Shown here piece after piece: positions 46,452 through 57,603 of a stretch of 64,000 nt of DNA. A program made the position numbers and the translations under genes. Position 1 is the stretch's first letter. Each line of letters opens with the position of its first letter. The stretch is from contig NZ_JBAKFF010000001.1 of the NCBI RefSeq assembly GCF_040838345.1, positions 124,001 to 188,000 of the forward strand, read 5' to 3'. Under the pieces are notes generated by a model. It was not told where the DNA came from, did not search any database, and worked only from the letters and a program-made list of their open reading frames with translations. The stretch is from Spiribacter sp. 1M189. GTDB lineage: Bacteria > Pseudomonadota > Gammaproteobacteria > Nitrococcales > Nitrococcaceae.

Positions 46452-47524
46452 TGCTCGCCGAACAGCTGCAGGGGGTCTACAGCGGCTTTAACGTATTCCA
46501 GTACCTGACCTTCCGGGCCATTCTCGGCACCCTCACGGCACTGGGGATCGGCTTGCTGGTGGGACCCTGGCTGATTCGCCGCCTCGAGCAATACCAGGTG
46601 GGACAGCAGGTACGCGCCGAGGGGCCGGTCAGCCATTACTCCAAGGCCGGCACCCCCACCATGGGCGGAGCGCTCATGCTGGTCGGCATCGCCCTGGCCA
46701 CGCTGCTCTGGGGCGATCTCGCCAATCGGCATGTCTGGCTGGTGCTGCTGACCACGCTGGCGTTCGGGCTGATCGGCGGTACCGACGACTGGCTCAAGCT
46801 GACGCGCGGCAGCAGCGAGGGGCTGCGGGCCCGGACCAAGTTCCTGCTGCAGAGCATCGTCGCGCTCATCGCCGGCGGTATCCTTTTTGCCACGGCGACC
46901 GTGCCTGTGCAGACCGCCCTGATCGTCCCTCTGCTCAAGGACGTCGCTATTCCGCTGGGTATATTGATCGTGCCGCTCACCTGGCTGGTGGTGGTGGGGG
47001 CCTCCAACGCCGTCAATCTCACCGACGGCCTGGACGGCCTGGCGATCATGCCCACCGTGCTCGTCGGCGGCGCGCTGGGGGTTTTTGCCTATGCCAGCGG
47101 CAACGTGAATTTCGCCGAGTATCTCGGTATCCCCTACGTCGCCGGCGTTGGCGAGCTGGTGGTATTCGCCGGGGGGCTGGTGGGTGCCGGACTCGCCTTT
47201 CTCTGGTTCAACACCTATCCGGCCCAGGTGTTCATGGGCGATGTCGGTTCACTGGCGCTGGGTGCCGCGCTGGGGATGGTCGCCATGGTGGTTCGCCAGG
47301 AGATCGTGCTTTTCATCATGGGCGGCGTGTTCGTGGCGGAGACGGTCTCGGTCATGCTCCAGGTGTTTTGGTACAAGCGCACCGGCCGGCGCATCTTCCG
47401 TATGGCGCCCCTGCATCACCATTTCGAACTCAAGGGCTGGCCGGAACCCCGCGTGATCGTGCGGTTCTGGATCATTTCCGTGGTTCTGGTCCTGGTCGGC
47501 CTGGCAACGCTGAAGCTTCGATGA
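46442..47524 (+). CDS. mraY: Phospho-MurNAc-pentapeptide transferase MraY
   Basis: Integral membrane enzyme that attaches the UDP-linked precursor to undecaprenyl phosphate, making lipid I. 360 residues, about ten membrane helices. Motifs [39 protein letters not shown] and [14 protein letters not shown] include the catalytic Asp residues. Overlaps murF by 10 bp. Confidence 0.97.
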   Translation: MLLMLAEQLQGVYSGFNVFQYLTFRAILGTLTALGIGLLVGPWLIRRLEQYQVGQQVRAEGPVSHYSKAGTPTMGGALMLVGIALATLLWGDLANRHVWLVLLTTLAFGLIGGTDDWLKLTRGSSEGLRARTKFLLQSIVALIAGGILFATATVPVQTALIVPLLKDVAIPLGILIVPLTWLVVVGASNAVNLTDGLDGLAIMPTVLVGGALGVFAYASGNVNFAEYLGIPYVAGVGELVVFAGGLVGAGLAFLWFNTYPAQVFMGDVGSLALGAALGMVAMVVRQEIVLFIMGGVFVAETVSVMLQVFWYKRTGRRIFRMAPLHHHFELKGWPEPRVIVRFWIISVVLVLVGLATLKLR

Positions 47525-48885
47525 TGGGTGAGCCGGTCATGAAACGCGCAACCGAACTCGACGCCGTGGTGCTCGGGCTGGGCGAGTCGGGGTTTGCCAG
47601 CGCCTGCCATCTGCTGGCGGCCGGGCGGCGCGTCGCCGTCATCGATACACGGGAGCAGCCACCCCGAGCGGCCGAGTTGCGCGATCGACATCCGGAGATC
47701 CACTTGCATACCGGCGGCTTCGATGACGCCCTGATTGCCCGTGCCGCAGAGGTGGTGATCAGTCCCGGCCTGGATCCTCGCCATGCGGGGATTCGCGAGG
47801 CAAAACGTCGCGGTCAGCCCGTCATCGGCGAGATCGAATTGTTCGCCCGCTCGGTCAATGCGCCGGTCATGGCGATTACCGGTTCCAATGGCAAGAGCAC
47901 GGTGACCCGGATGCTGGCGGCCATGGCCCGTGCGGCCGGGGTGGACGCGATGGCCGGCGGCAATCTCGGTCCGCCGGCGCTGACCCTGCTTGAGAACCGG
48001 CCGGATGCGGAGGTTTTCATCCTCGAGCTCTCCAGCTTTCAGCTCGAGTCGACCGTTTCCCTGAGGCCGCAGGTGGCGACGGTGCTCAACCTCAGTCCGG
48101 ATCACCTCGATCGCTACGACGGTATGACGGACTATGCCGCTGCCAAGGCGCGCATCCTCCAGGGTGCCGGCCATGCGGTGCTCAATGCCGATGACGACTG
48201 GGTGCGGGGCATGGCCGATGATGCGACGCCGGTGTCCTGGTTCAGCGCCCGGGGCGCGTCCGGTGCCGCCCGGTGGCGGCTCGGGACTGTCGATGGCGTC
48301 GACTGGTTGATGTATGACGACCAGCCTTTGCTGAGGCAGCGGGATCTATCGGTCGTGGGCCGACACAACGCACTGAACGCGCTGGCGGCGCTGGCCATGG
48401 GAGAGGCGGCCGGCTGGCCGTTGCAGCCCATGTGTCGGGCGCTGGAGACCTTCCAGTCATTGCCGCATCGGGGCGAACGGCTCGGTGTGCACCGTGACAG
48501 GCTCTGGGTCAACGACTCCAAGGCCACCAATGCGGCCTCGGCGGCCGCCGCCGTTGCCGGCATGGAGCAGCCGGTGGTACTGCTTGCCGGCGGCGACGCC
48601 AAGGGTCAGTCCTTCGAGGTGCTGGCGGCCGCACTGGCAGACCGTGGCCGGGCCGCTGTGGTGTACGGTCGGGATGCGGATGCGCTGGCGCGATCCCTGG
48701 CGTCATCGCTGCCGGTGGAATGCGTTGATGATCTGGAAGCAGCGGTCGAGGCGGCGGAACGGCGCTCGCAACCCGGCGACGTGGTTCTGCTCTCGCCGGC
48801 CTGCGCCAGCCTGGATCAGTACACCGACTACCGCGCCCGCGGTGAACACTTCCGTGCCTTGGTGGAGGCGTTGGCCGATGAGTGA
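47521..48885 (+). CDS. murD: UDP-MurNAc-L-alanine:D-glutamate ligase
   Basis: Adds D-Glu to UDP-MurNAc-L-Ala. 454 residues from the ATG at 47521 that overlaps the mraY stop; the Met at 47539 is a possible later start. N-terminal [11 protein letters not shown] nucleotide fold, P-loop [11 protein letters not shown], and the C-terminal NDSKATN substrate motif. Confidence 0.96.
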   Translation: MMGEPVMKRATELDAVVLGLGESGFASACHLLAAGRRVAVIDTREQPPRAAELRDRHPEIHLHTGGFDDALIARAAEVVISPGLDPRHAGIREAKRRGQPVIGEIELFARSVNAPVMAITGSNGKSTVTRMLAAMARAAGVDAMAGGNLGPPALTLLENRPDAEVFILELSSFQLESTVSLRPQVATVLNLSPDHLDRYDGMTDYAAAKARILQGAGHAVLNADDDWVRGMADDATPVSWFSARGASGAARWRLGTVDGVDWLMYDDQPLLRQRDLSVVGRHNALNALAALAMGEAAGWPLQPMCRALETFQSLPHRGERLGVHRDRLWVNDSKATNAASAAAAVAGMEQPVVLLAGGDAKGQSFEVLAAALADRGRAAVVYGRDADALARSLASSLPVECVDDLEAAVEAAERRSQPGDVVLLSPACASLDQYTDYRARGEHFRALVEALADE

Positions 48886-50077
48886 GGCAGCGCTCCATCC
48901 CCGCCTCGAGGCACTGCTCGGCTACCGTGACGCGGTGGCGGCGGATGTCGATCGCCCGCTGCTGATGACGATCATCGCCATTGTGGCGCTCGGGCTGGTG
49001 ATGATGGCGTCGGCCTCCGTGGGCGTCGCCGAGCAGAACGGCGGCGGATCGATGCACTATCTGCAGCGGCAGCTGTTATTCCTCGCGCCGGCCGTGGCGG
49101 CCTTTGCCATTGGCCTGCGGTTATCACTGGAAACCCTCGAGAGCCTGGCCGGGCCCCTCCTGCTGTTCGGCCTGTTCCTGCTGGTTCTCGTCCTGGTCCC
49201 GGGGGTGGGGCGCGAGGCGAACGGCGCGGTGCGCTGGATTCCCCTCGGGCCGGTCAATGTACAGGCCTCCGAGGTGGCACGACTCTTCCTGCTGGTCTAT
49301 TTCGCGGCCTTCCTGCAGCGCCACGGTGGAACGCTGCGGACGTCGGCGGCACCGCTGCTACCGGGTCTGTTGGTGCTCGGAGCCGCCGCGGTGCTACTGC
49401 TCGCCCAACCGGATTTCGGCGCCCTGGCGGTCCTCGTGACCACCATCGGAGGGCTTTTCTTCATTGCCGGTATGCCGTTGCTGTTGTTCCTGGGCCTTGT
49501 CGCCGTCGCGGGCATCTCAGGGGCACTACTGATCTTTTCCTCTCCTTATCGGCTGGAGCGCCTGACGGCCTTCCGCGATCCCTGGGCCGATCCCTTCGAC
49601 AGCGGTTTCCAGCTCACGCAGTCGCTGATTGCCGTCGGCCGGGGCGAGTGGTTCGGCGTTGGTCTGGGCAACAGCGTCCAGAAGCTTTTCTATCTGCCGG
49701 AGGCGCACACCGATTTCCTCTTCGCCGTGCTGGCGGAGGAGCTGGGTCTGGTGGGGATGACGGTGGTGATCGGACTCTATGCGTTCCTGGTGTGGCGGGC
49801 CTGTCGCATCGGCGCGACCAGTCTGCGGGCGGGCCGGCATTTCGGTGGACTGCTGGCCTACGGCATTGGGATCGGCCTGGGTCTGCAGGCCTTCGTCAAC
49901 ATGGGCGTCAACCTGGGCTTGCTGCCGACCAAGGGACTCACCCTGCCGCTGATGAGCTATGGCGGCAGCAGTCTTGTGATGAGTGCCGCGGCCCTGGGCA
50001 TTTTGATGCGCGTTGACCTGGAATGCCGGCGGGCCGTTCGCTCGGCGAGCGCGCGGCGGCCGAGGAGGGCGGCATGA
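48878..50077 (+). CDS. ftsW: Lipid II polymerase/flippase-family protein FtsW
   Basis: Septal glycan polymerase of the SEDS family, partner of FtsI. 399 residues with ten membrane helices. Family markers VGREANGAVRWIPLGPVNVQASE and the loop AVLAEELGLVG with GLLPTKGLTLPLMSYGGSS near the end. Overlaps murD by 8 bp. Confidence 0.96.
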   Translation: MSEAALHPRLEALLGYRDAVAADVDRPLLMTIIAIVALGLVMMASASVGVAEQNGGGSMHYLQRQLLFLAPAVAAFAIGLRLSLETLESLAGPLLLFGLFLLVLVLVPGVGREANGAVRWIPLGPVNVQASEVARLFLLVYFAAFLQRHGGTLRTSAAPLLPGLLVLGAAAVLLLAQPDFGALAVLVTTIGGLFFIAGMPLLLFLGLVAVAGISGALLIFSSPYRLERLTAFRDPWADPFDSGFQLTQSLIAVGRGEWFGVGLGNSVQKLFYLPEAHTDFLFAVLAEELGLVGMTVVIGLYAFLVWRACRIGATSLRAGRHFGGLLAYGIGIGLGLQAFVNMGVNLGLLPTKGLTLPLMSYGGSSLVMSAAALGILMRVDLECRRAVRSASARRPRRAA

Positions 50078-51147
50078 GTGCCCGGCCCGTGCTGATCATC
50101 GCCGGGGGCACCGGCGGACATGTGTTCCCGGCACTGGCTGTGGCGCAGGTGCTCACCGGGCGATCCGTGCCGGTGGTCTGGCTGGGTACGCCGAATGGGC
50201 TTGAGGCCCGGGTGGTGCCCGCCGCGGGTCTGCCGCTGGAGACCGTGAGTGTTCGGGGTCTGCGGGGCAATGGGTTGATCGGCTGGCTGAAGGCCCCCTG
50301 GATGGTGGGGCGGGCAATAGTTCAGGCCCTCGGCGTCATCCGTCGCCACCAACCGCGGGTAGTGCTCGGCATGGGTGGCTATGTCGCCGGTCCCGGCGGC
50401 GTGGCGGCGCGCCTGCGGCGGTTGCCCCTGGTCATCCACGAGCAGAACGCCATCGCCGGCCTCACCAATCGTCTGCTTTCGCGCCTGGCAACGCGGGTCC
50501 TCACCGGGCTCGATGCGGCATTTGCGCAGGGTGTTGACGCGGAGTTCACCGGCAACCCCGTTCGCACGGAGATCGCCGATCGCTCCGCCATCGATAGCGC
50601 CGATCATGGCGGCGCGCTGCGTCTGCTGGTGATCGGCGGCAGTCTGGGCGCGCTGAGTCTCAACCGCGCCGTACCGCAGGCGATCGCGGCTCTGCCCGAA
50701 GCGGAGCGTCCCGATATTCGGCATCAGGCCGGTCAGAGTACGCTCGATATCGCCCGCGGCGCCTACGCCGACGCCGGCGTGGAGGCACGGATCGATCCGT
50801 TCATCGACGACATGGCCGAGGCCTATCGCTGGTGCGATCTGGTGGTCTGTCGTGCCGGTGCCCTGACCGTCTCGGAGCTGGCCGCAGCGGGTGTGCCGGC
50901 GATCCTGGTGCCCTTCCCCCATGCGGTGGATGACCACCAGACGGCCAATGCACGGTTCCTGGTGAATGCCGGCGCGGCGCGCATGATCGCCGACCGCGAC
51001 CTCACCCCGGACAGCCTGGCCGCCTTACTCTCGGAACTGCTCGGCGACCGCGACCGGCTCCGAACCATGAGTGCCGCGGCACACCAGGTCGGGCGCCCGG
51101 CGGCCGCCGAGCGCGTCGCGGATATCTGCATGGAGGTGGCGGCATGA
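50074..51147 (+). CDS. murG: Lipid II synthase MurG
   Basis: Peripheral GT28 glycosyltransferase that adds GlcNAc to lipid I to form lipid II. 357 residues. N-terminal [15 protein letters not shown], the [13 protein letters not shown] loop, and the C-terminal [35 protein letters not shown] sugar-nucleotide site. Overlaps ftsW by 4 bp. Confidence 0.97.
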   Translation: MSARPVLIIAGGTGGHVFPALAVAQVLTGRSVPVVWLGTPNGLEARVVPAAGLPLETVSVRGLRGNGLIGWLKAPWMVGRAIVQALGVIRRHQPRVVLGMGGYVAGPGGVAARLRRLPLVIHEQNAIAGLTNRLLSRLATRVLTGLDAAFAQGVDAEFTGNPVRTEIADRSAIDSADHGGALRLLVIGGSLGALSLNRAVPQAIAALPEAERPDIRHQAGQSTLDIARGAYADAGVEARIDPFIDDMAEAYRWCDLVVCRAGALTVSELAAAGVPAILVPFPHAVDDHQTANARFLVNAGAARMIADRDLTPDSLAALLSELLGDRDRLRTMSAAAHQVGRPAAAERVADICMEVAA

Positions 51148-52577
51148 ATTCCGTCATCAGCAGCACGGCCGGCGGCCCGGGCGCCATGGGCCAGGTGCGG
51201 CGCCTCCACTTTGTGGGCATCGGTGGGGCCGGCATGGGCGGGATCGCCGAGGTGCTGCTCAACCTCGGTTATCGGGTGACCGGCTCGGATCTGCGCGAGA
51301 ACGCCGTCGTCGCCCACCTTCGCGAGCTGGGTGCCACGGTTTATGTCGGCCACGACGCCGGTCATGTCCACGGGGTGGACGCCGTGGTGACCTCCAGTGC
51401 CGTTACCGAGGACAACCCCGAGGTCATCGCCGCCCGAACCCTGCGTCTGCCGGTGGTGCCCCGTGCCGAGATGCTGGCCGAGCTCATGCGCTTCCGCTTC
51501 GGGATCGCGGTGGCCGGCACCCATGGCAAGACCACCACCACCAGCCTGGTGGCCAGTATCCTTGCCGAGGCCGGCCTCGATCCGACCTTCGTCATCGGTG
51601 GCCGTCTGAACAGCGCCGCCAGTCATGCGCGGCTGGGGACCGGCCGCTACCTGGTTGCCGAGGCCGACGAGAGCGACGCCTCGTTCCTCTATCTCAATCC
51701 GATGCTGGCGGTGGTCACCAATATCGACGCCGATCACCTCGGCACCTACGGCGGTGATTTCGCGCAGCTGCGCGCCACCTTCGTCGAGTTTCTGCATCAT
51801 CTGCCGTTCTACGGCCTCGCCGTGCTCTGCGATGAGGATCAGGAACTGCGGGCCCTGGCGGCGGAGCTGGGGCGTCCGGTGCGGACCTATGGCTTCTCGG
51901 AGTCCGCCGATCTGCGGGCGACGGACGTCCGGGCCGATGCCGGGCGCAGCCACTTCATGGTGCATGCGGCCGGGTTCGAACCACTGCCAGTCACGCTCAA
52001 CCTGCCGGGCCGCCACAACGTGCTCAATGCGCTGGGCGCCATCGCCGTGGCCCGCGCCCTGGATGTGCCGGATGCCGCCATTCGCGACGCCCTGGGCGGG
52101 TTCTCCGGTATCGGCCGCCGCTTCCAGCAGCTCGGTGCCCTTACCCTATCCGACGGGGGTGAGGCGCTGCTGATGGATGACTACGCGCATCATCCCCGGG
52201 AGATTGAGGCCGTTACCGAGGCGCTCCGCGCCAACTGGCCGGATCGTCGTCTGGTGGTGGTTTTTCAGCCGCACCGCTACAGCCGGACGCGGGATCTGTT
52301 CGAGGACTTTGCGCGGGTGCTCGGCGAGGCCGATGTCCTGGTGGTGACCGAGGTCTACGGCGCCGGTGAGGCGCCGATCTCCGGTGCCGATGCACGCAGT
52401 CTGTGCCGGGCCATTCGGCTGCGGGGCCAGACCGATCCGATATTCGTTGCCGGACTCGATGAGCTGATGGATCTCCTGCCCGGCATCCTCCGGTCGGATG
52501 ATGTCGTCATCACCCTCGGTGCCGGCAGCATCGGCGGCGCACTGCCGCGCCTGCTCGCAGAGGAGGGCGCGCCATGA
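51144..52577 (+). CDS. murC: UDP-MurNAc:L-alanine ligase
   Basis: First Mur ligase, adding L-alanine to UDP-MurNAc. 477 residues. N-terminal [21 protein letters not shown] nucleotide fold, ATP loop [14 protein letters not shown], and [13 protein letters not shown] in the C-terminal part. Overlaps both neighbours by 4 bp. Confidence 0.97.
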   Translation: MNSVISSTAGGPGAMGQVRRLHFVGIGGAGMGGIAEVLLNLGYRVTGSDLRENAVVAHLRELGATVYVGHDAGHVHGVDAVVTSSAVTEDNPEVIAARTLRLPVVPRAEMLAELMRFRFGIAVAGTHGKTTTTSLVASILAEAGLDPTFVIGGRLNSAASHARLGTGRYLVAEADESDASFLYLNPMLAVVTNIDADHLGTYGGDFAQLRATFVEFLHHLPFYGLAVLCDEDQELRALAAELGRPVRTYGFSESADLRATDVRADAGRSHFMVHAAGFEPLPVTLNLPGRHNVLNALGAIAVARALDVPDAAIRDALGGFSGIGRRFQQLGALTLSDGGEALLMDDYAHHPREIEAVTEALRANWPDRRLVVVFQPHRYSRTRDLFEDFARVLGEADVLVVTEVYGAGEAPISGADARSLCRAIRLRGQTDPIFVAGLDELMDLLPGILRSDDVVITLGAGSIGGALPRLLAEEGAP

Positions 52578-53470
52578 CGGCCCTGCGCGGTCAGCTTCGC
52601 GAGTCGGTGCCGATGGCCCGCTACACCACCTGGCGGGTCGGCGGCCCGGCCGAGCGCCTCTATGAGCCCGCGGACGCCGATGATCTGGGCGCCTTCCTCG
52701 CCAGTGACCAGGCGGCGGAGCCGCTTTTCTGGCTGGGGCTCGGCAGCAACCTCCTGGTCCGGGACGGTGGGCTGCGCGGTTCGGTCATCCGGCTGCATCG
52801 CGGTCTGGCATCGCTACAGGACCTGGGCGACGGCCGGGTGCATGCCGATGCCGGTGTGCCCTGCGCCAAACTGGCCCGCTGGTGCGGCCGGCGAGGTTAT
52901 GCCGGGGCGGAATTCTTTGCCGGCATCCCCGGCACGGTGGGCGGTGCGCTGGCCATGAATGCCGGTGCCTGGGGCGGAGAGACGTGGGCTCGGGTGGAGT
53001 CCGTATCGACTGTCGATCGTCAGGGGCTGACGCACCGTCGCCTGCCCGGGGAATTCGAGGTGAGCTACCGCCATGTCCGCGGACAGGCGGATGAATGGTT
53101 CACGTCGGCGACCTTCCGGTTCCAGCCGGGTGGCGATCCCGATGTGCTGAAGGCGCGGGTGCGATCGCTTCTGGTCGAGCGTGCCGAAACACAGCCCACG
53201 GGCATGGCCAGCGGCGGATCGGTTTTCCGCAATCCGCCGGGGGATCATGCTGCGCGGCTCATCGAGGCCGCCGGACTGAAGGGGCATCGATTGGGCGGTG
53301 CCTGGGTCTCGGAGAAACATGCCAACTTTATCGTCCACGGCGGTGAGGCCCGTGCGGCGGATATCGAATCCCTCATTCACTTTGTTCAGTCCCGGGTCGA
53401 GGCGCTTCACGGCGTTGTCCTCGAGCCCGAGGTTCGGGTTGTTGGGGAGGCGCCTGGCGATGCGCATTGA
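52574..53470 (+). CDS. murB: UDP-N-acetylenolpyruvoylglucosamine reductase
   Basis: FAD enzyme that reduces the MurA product to UDP-MurNAc. 298 residues, the type II MurB family in length and motifs ([43 protein letters not shown], and [25 protein letters not shown] with the catalytic Ser). Its presence in the dcw cluster next to ddl is typical of many proteobacteria outside the enterics. Confidence 0.96.
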   Translation: MTALRGQLRESVPMARYTTWRVGGPAERLYEPADADDLGAFLASDQAAEPLFWLGLGSNLLVRDGGLRGSVIRLHRGLASLQDLGDGRVHADAGVPCAKLARWCGRRGYAGAEFFAGIPGTVGGALAMNAGAWGGETWARVESVSTVDRQGLTHRRLPGEFEVSYRHVRGQADEWFTSATFRFQPGGDPDVLKARVRSLLVERAETQPTGMASGGSVFRNPPGDHAARLIEAAGLKGHRLGGAWVSEKHANFIVHGGEARAADIESLIHFVQSRVEALHGVVLEPEVRVVGEAPGDAH

Positions 53471-54401
53471 AGGCAATCCCGCGCCCGTCGACCTGGGCCG
53501 GGTAGCAGTGCTGATGGGCGGACAATCCGCCGAACGCGAGATCTCGCTCGCTAGCGGAGGCGAGTGCCTTGCTGCGCTACAGGCCCGTGGCGTGGCAGCG
53601 GAGGCCTTCGACCCGGCAGAGCGCCCGGTGGCGGCGCTGGGCGACTACGACCGGGCCTTCATCGCCCTGCACGGCCCGGGGGGTGAGGACGGTGTGATCC
53701 AGGGTGCGCTCGAGGCCATGGGCGTGCCCTATACCGGCAGCGGCGTGCTCGGCTCGGCGCTGGGCATGGACAAGTGGCGTAGCAAGTGGATCTGGCAGGG
53801 GATGGGTCTGCCGACCCCGGCGTTCCGGGTGCTGCGCCCGGGGGATGATCCCGGCGCGGTGATCGATGCGCTCGGCCTGCCGCTCTTCGTCAAGCCGCTG
53901 GGAGAGGGCTCGAGCGTGGGGACCGCCCGCGTCGAGCGGGCCGACGATCTGTCGGCAGCCGCTGAAGCGGCGAGGGCCTACGGCGATGCCGTCCTGGTGG
54001 AGCGCTGCATCGAGGGCCCCGAATACACGGTGGCATTGCTGGAGAGCGAGATTCTGCCGGCGATTCGGATCGAGGTCGGCGAGACCTTCTATGACTTCAA
54101 CGCCAAGTATCGCTCGGATGCCACCCGCATGGTGATTCCCTGCGGGTTGCCGGCGGATGCCGAAGCGGCCATGGGCGCGCTCGTGCGGCAGGCCTTCGGG
54201 GCGATCGGTGCCAGTGGCTGGGGACGGGTCGATCTGATGGCGGACGCCGCGGGCCGTTTCTGGCTGCTCGAGGTCAACACGATTCCCGGGATGACCGATC
54301 ACTCCCTGGTCCCGGCCGCCGCACGGGCGCGCGGGATCGATAGGGAGGAGCTGGTCTGGCGCATCCTGCTGACGAGCTGGAGGCGTGGTGAGGGACGGTG
54401 A
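53460..54401 (+). CDS. ddl: D-alanine--D-alanine ligase
   Basis: ATP-grasp enzyme forming D-Ala-D-Ala for MurF. 313 residues. LMGGQSAEREISLASG at the N-terminus, HGPGGEDGVIQGALE, and the metal/substrate site LLEVNTIPGMTDHSLVP. The ATG at 53460 overlaps murB by 11 bp. Ortholog of DdlB by position. Confidence 0.96.
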   Translation: MRIEGNPAPVDLGRVAVLMGGQSAEREISLASGGECLAALQARGVAAEAFDPAERPVAALGDYDRAFIALHGPGGEDGVIQGALEAMGVPYTGSGVLGSALGMDKWRSKWIWQGMGLPTPAFRVLRPGDDPGAVIDALGLPLFVKPLGEGSSVGTARVERADDLSAAAEAARAYGDAVLVERCIEGPEYTVALLESEILPAIRIEVGETFYDFNAKYRSDATRMVIPCGLPADAEAAMGALVRQAFGAIGASGWGRVDLMADAAGRFWLLEVNTIPGMTDHSLVPAAARARGIDREELVWRILLTSWRRGEGR

Positions 54402-55108
54402 GTACCGGATTCAGGCAAGGCACGCGGTTGCTGATATTGCTGGGGCTGGGCCTCGCGCTGATGGCCGGTGGCTCTCTGGCGCTGGAGCGCGGTCCCGAAC
54501 TGCGACTGCTGCCGCTGGAGCGCGTCGGCTTCGATGGCGAACTGGCGCATGTGCGCGAGGCGGATCTGCGGCGGGTGCTGCAGGGGCATCTGAAGGGCGG
54601 GCTGCTGGGCGTGGATGTCTCCGCCGTTCGGGCCGCGGTGGAGTCCCTGCCCTGGGTGGCGACGGCCACCGTGCGGCGGGTCTGGCCGGATGCCCTGCGC
54701 ATCACCGTCGACGAGCAGGAGCCCGTCGCCCGCTGGGGCGGAGTCGCGCTCATGAATGGTCAGGCCGGGGTGTTCCGGCCACGGCAGTTGCCGGCGGCGT
54801 CACTACCGGCGTTATCCGGTCCGCCGGGCAGTGCGGCACGTGTGCTGGCGCGCTATCAGCAGCTGCATGCACTGCTCGAGCCGCTGCCGCTGGAGCCGGT
54901 AGGCCTCGCCTTGGACGAGCGCCGCGCCTGGACGCTGACGCTGGCGGATGGCGGCCAGATCCGGCTTGGCCGAGAGTCGGTGGAGTCACGCCTGGCTCGG
55001 CTGGTGGCGGCCTGGCCGCGCATCCCCGGCGCGGCGGACAGACAACTGGCGCTGGCGGATCTGCGCTATCCCAATGGATTTGCCCTGCGCTGGCAGGACG
55101 AGGACTGA
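54398..55108 (+). CDS. ftsQ: Cell division protein FtsQ
   Basis: Bitopic divisome scaffold binding FtsB-FtsL. 236 residues: short cytoplasmic tail, one membrane helix (about 9-27), the POTRA-like domain (LERVGFDGELAHVREADLRRVL, LPWVATATVRRVWPDALRITVDEQEPVARW) and beta domain (VGLALDERRAWTLTLADG). GTG start overlaps ddl. Confidence 0.94.
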   Translation: MSTGFRQGTRLLILLGLGLALMAGGSLALERGPELRLLPLERVGFDGELAHVREADLRRVLQGHLKGGLLGVDVSAVRAAVESLPWVATATVRRVWPDALRITVDEQEPVARWGGVALMNGQAGVFRPRQLPAASLPALSGPPGSAARVLARYQQLHALLEPLPLEPVGLALDERRAWTLTLADGGQIRLGRESVESRLARLVAAWPRIPGAADRQLALADLRYPNGFALRWQDED

Positions 55109-55112
55109 ATCA

Positions 55113-56354
55113 ATGACACGCAAACAGGAACGCAATCTGCTCGTTGGTCTCGATATCGGCACCTCCAAGGTCGTCGCCATCGTCGGCGAAATGCAGGCTG
55201 ATGGTGACGTGGAGGTCATCGGTATCGGCTCGCATGCCTCCCGGGGGCTGAAAAAGGGCGTGGTGGTGAATATCGAATCCACCGTGCAGTCCATCCAGCG
55301 CGCGGTGGAGGAGGCCGAGCTCATGGCCGGTTGCCAGATCCACTCGGTCTACGTGGGTATCGCCGGCAGTCATGTGCGCTCGCTCAACTCCCACGGCATC
55401 GTCGCGATCAAGGACAAGGAAGTGACCCGCAGCGATCTCGATCGTGTGCTGGATGCGGCGCGAGCGGTGGCGATTCCCGCCGACCAGGAGATCCTCCACA
55501 CCCTGCCACAGGAGTACATCATCGACAGCCAGGAGGGGGTGCGCGAGCCGGTGGGCATGTCCGGTGTCCGTCTGGAGGCCAAGGTGCACATGGTCACCGG
55601 TGCGGTGAGTGCGGCCCAGAACATCGTCAAGTGCATCCGCCGCTGCGGCCTCGAGGTCGACGACATCATCCTCGAGCAGCTTGCCTCCAGCCACGCGGTG
55701 CTGACCGAGGACGAGAAGGAGCTGGGTGTCTGCCTGGTGGACATCGGGGGCGGGACCACCGACATGGCGGTCTTTACCGATGGCGCCATCCGCCATACGG
55801 CGGTGATTCCCATCGCGGGCGACCAGGTCACCAACGATATCGCCGTGGCCCTGCGCACGCCAACGCAGCATGCCGAAGACATCAAGATGCGGTACGCCTG
55901 CGCACTATCCCAGCTGGCCACCAGCGACGAGACAATCGAAGTGCCGTCGGTGGGCGACCGACCACCGCGCCGCCTCTCGCGCCAGACCCTGGCCGAGGTG
56001 GTCGAGCCGCGCTACGAGGAGCTGATGACGCTGGTCCAGGCCGAGCTGCGACGCAGTGGCTTCGAAGATCTGATTGCCGCCGGGGTCGTCCTGACCGGTG
56101 GCAGCTCGAAGATGGAAGGCGCGGTGGATCTGGCCGAGGAGGTGTTCCACACCCCGGTGAGACTGGGGCTGCCGCAGCACATGACCGGACTGACCGATGT
56201 CGTCCGCAATCCGATTTATGCCACCGGGGTGGGCCTGCTGCATTGCGGCTGGCAGCACCGCGGTGAATCGCGTCCGGAACTATCGACCTCGGGAGGCAAT
56301 GGCTTCTCGGCGGTCTGGGGCCGGATGAAAGACTGGTTCAAGGGAAATTTCTGA
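55113..56354 (+). CDS. ftsA: Cell division protein FtsA
   Basis: Actin-like protein that tethers FtsZ to the membrane. 413 residues. [17 protein letters not shown], the 1C domain ([20 protein letters not shown]), [13 protein letters not shown] and [21 protein letters not shown] are all in the expected order; the C-terminus ends in an amphipathic membrane-binding helix ([13 protein letters not shown]). 5 bp after ftsQ. Confidence 0.97.
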   Translation: MTRKQERNLLVGLDIGTSKVVAIVGEMQADGDVEVIGIGSHASRGLKKGVVVNIESTVQSIQRAVEEAELMAGCQIHSVYVGIAGSHVRSLNSHGIVAIKDKEVTRSDLDRVLDAARAVAIPADQEILHTLPQEYIIDSQEGVREPVGMSGVRLEAKVHMVTGAVSAAQNIVKCIRRCGLEVDDIILEQLASSHAVLTEDEKELGVCLVDIGGGTTDMAVFTDGAIRHTAVIPIAGDQVTNDIAVALRTPTQHAEDIKMRYACALSQLATSDETIEVPSVGDRPPRRLSRQTLAEVVEPRYEELMTLVQAELRRSGFEDLIAAGVVLTGGSSKMEGAVDLAEEVFHTPVRLGLPQHMTGLTDVVRNPIYATGVGLLHCGWQHRGESRPELSTSGGNGFSAVWGRMKDWFKGNF

Positions 56355-56376
56355 TTCATCGACGGAGGGTGACGCA

Positions 56377-57522
56377 ATGTTTGAACTAATGGATGCCTAC
56401 AACCAAAACGCGGTGATCAAGGTAATCGGCGTTGGCGGCGGTGGCGGTAACGCCGTGCAGCACATGGTCTCGGCCGACGTCGACGGGGTCGATTTCATCT
56501 GCGCCAATACCGATGCTCAGGCGCTGCGCAACAGCTCGGCGCGGACGACGCTGCAGCTCGGCCAGGGAATCACCAAGGGCCTGGGTGCCGGGGCGAATCC
56601 CCAGGTGGGCCGTGAGGCGGCCGAGGATGACCGCGAGCGTATCGCCGAGGTGCTGGAAGGCGCGGATATGGTGTTCATCACCGCCGGTATGGGCGGTGGA
56701 ACGGGCACCGGCGCAGCGCCGGTGGTGGCGCAGATCGCTCGTGAGCTGGGTGTGCTGACCGTGGCCGTGGTCACCAAGCCCTTCCCGTTCGAGGGCAACA
56801 AGCGCATGACCGTGGCCGACGACGGTATCCGCGAGCTGGAGCGCGAGGTCGACTCGCTGATCACGATCCCCAATGAAAAACTGCTCTCGGTGCTGGGCAA
56901 GGAGCTGACACTGCTGAACGCCTTCAAGTCGGCGAATGACGTTCTGCTGGGAGCAGTCAAGGGCATTGCCGAGCTGATCACCCGTCCGGGCCTGATCAAC
57001 GTCGACTTCGCCGACGTGCGCACCGTGATGTCGGAGATGGGCATGGCGGTCATGGGCTCGGGCGAGGCCAGTGGCGAGGATCGGGCCCGGGAGGCGGCCG
57101 AGCGGGCCATCGCCTGCCCGCTGCTGGAGGACGCGAACATCGCCGGTGCCCACGGCATTCTGGTCAACGTCACCGCCGGTCTGGACTTGTCCATTGGCGA
57201 GTTCGACGAGGTCGGCAATGCGGTCAAGGAGTTTGCCTCCGACGATGCCACGGTGGTCGTGGGCACGGTGATCGATCCCGAGCTCGAGGGCGAGCTCCGC
57301 GTGACCGTGGTCGCCACGGGCCTGGCTCCCACCCAGCAGGCGGCCGAGCCGGCACCCACGCCGCGCCTGGTCAGCCGCAACGCCGCCGGGGAGGTGGACT
57401 ATGATGCCCTCGAGCGTCCGACCGTCGCCCGCAAGCGCGCCGCGGCCGGGGGTGGCGCCGGCGCCGAAGCCGACATGGAATACCTGGATATCCCGGCGTT
57501 CCTGCGGCGGCAGGCGGATTGA
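56377..57522 (+). CDS. ftsZ: Cell division tubulin FtsZ
   Basis: Tubulin-like GTPase that forms the Z-ring. 381 residues. GTP-binding [15 protein letters not shown] loop, the T7 loop [11 protein letters not shown], and the conserved C-terminal peptide [13 protein letters not shown] for binding FtsA and ZipA. ATG at 56377 has GGAGGG upstream. Confidence 0.98.
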   Translation: MFELMDAYNQNAVIKVIGVGGGGGNAVQHMVSADVDGVDFICANTDAQALRNSSARTTLQLGQGITKGLGAGANPQVGREAAEDDRERIAEVLEGADMVFITAGMGGGTGTGAAPVVAQIARELGVLTVAVVTKPFPFEGNKRMTVADDGIRELEREVDSLITIPNEKLLSVLGKELTLLNAFKSANDVLLGAVKGIAELITRPGLINVDFADVRTVMSEMGMAVMGSGEASGEDRAREAAERAIACPLLEDANIAGAHGILVNVTAGLDLSIGEFDEVGNAVKEFASDDATVVVGTVIDPELEGELRVTVVATGLAPTQQAAEPAPTPRLVSRNAAGEVDYDALERPTVARKRAAAGGGAGAEADMEYLDIPAFLRRQAD

Positions 57523-57526
57523 GTAT

Positions 57527-57553
57527 GTCGCCGGGTCGCCCGGCGACGTTTCT
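57527..57553 (+). terminator. Hairpin after ftsZ
   Basis: GTCGCCGGG (57527-57535) and CCCGGCGAC (57539-57547) form a perfect 9-bp stem around TCG, 4 bp past the ftsZ stop, followed by GTTTCT. Good terminator candidate closing the dcw transcript, though the U tract is short. Confidence 0.6.
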
Positions 57554-57561
57554 GATACACT

Positions 57562-57580
57562 GCCCGGATATTTTCCGGGC
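57562..57580 (+). other. Hairpin in the lpxC leader
   Basis: GCCCGGA (57562-57568) pairs with TCCGGGC (57574-57580) around TATTT, 23 bp upstream of the lpxC start. It could be a 5' untranslated structure or a second terminator. A possible -10 (GATACA, 57554-57559) lies just before it. Confidence 0.45.
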
Positions 57581-57603
57581 GCGCGACCGCGGGACAGCCG
57601 AGC

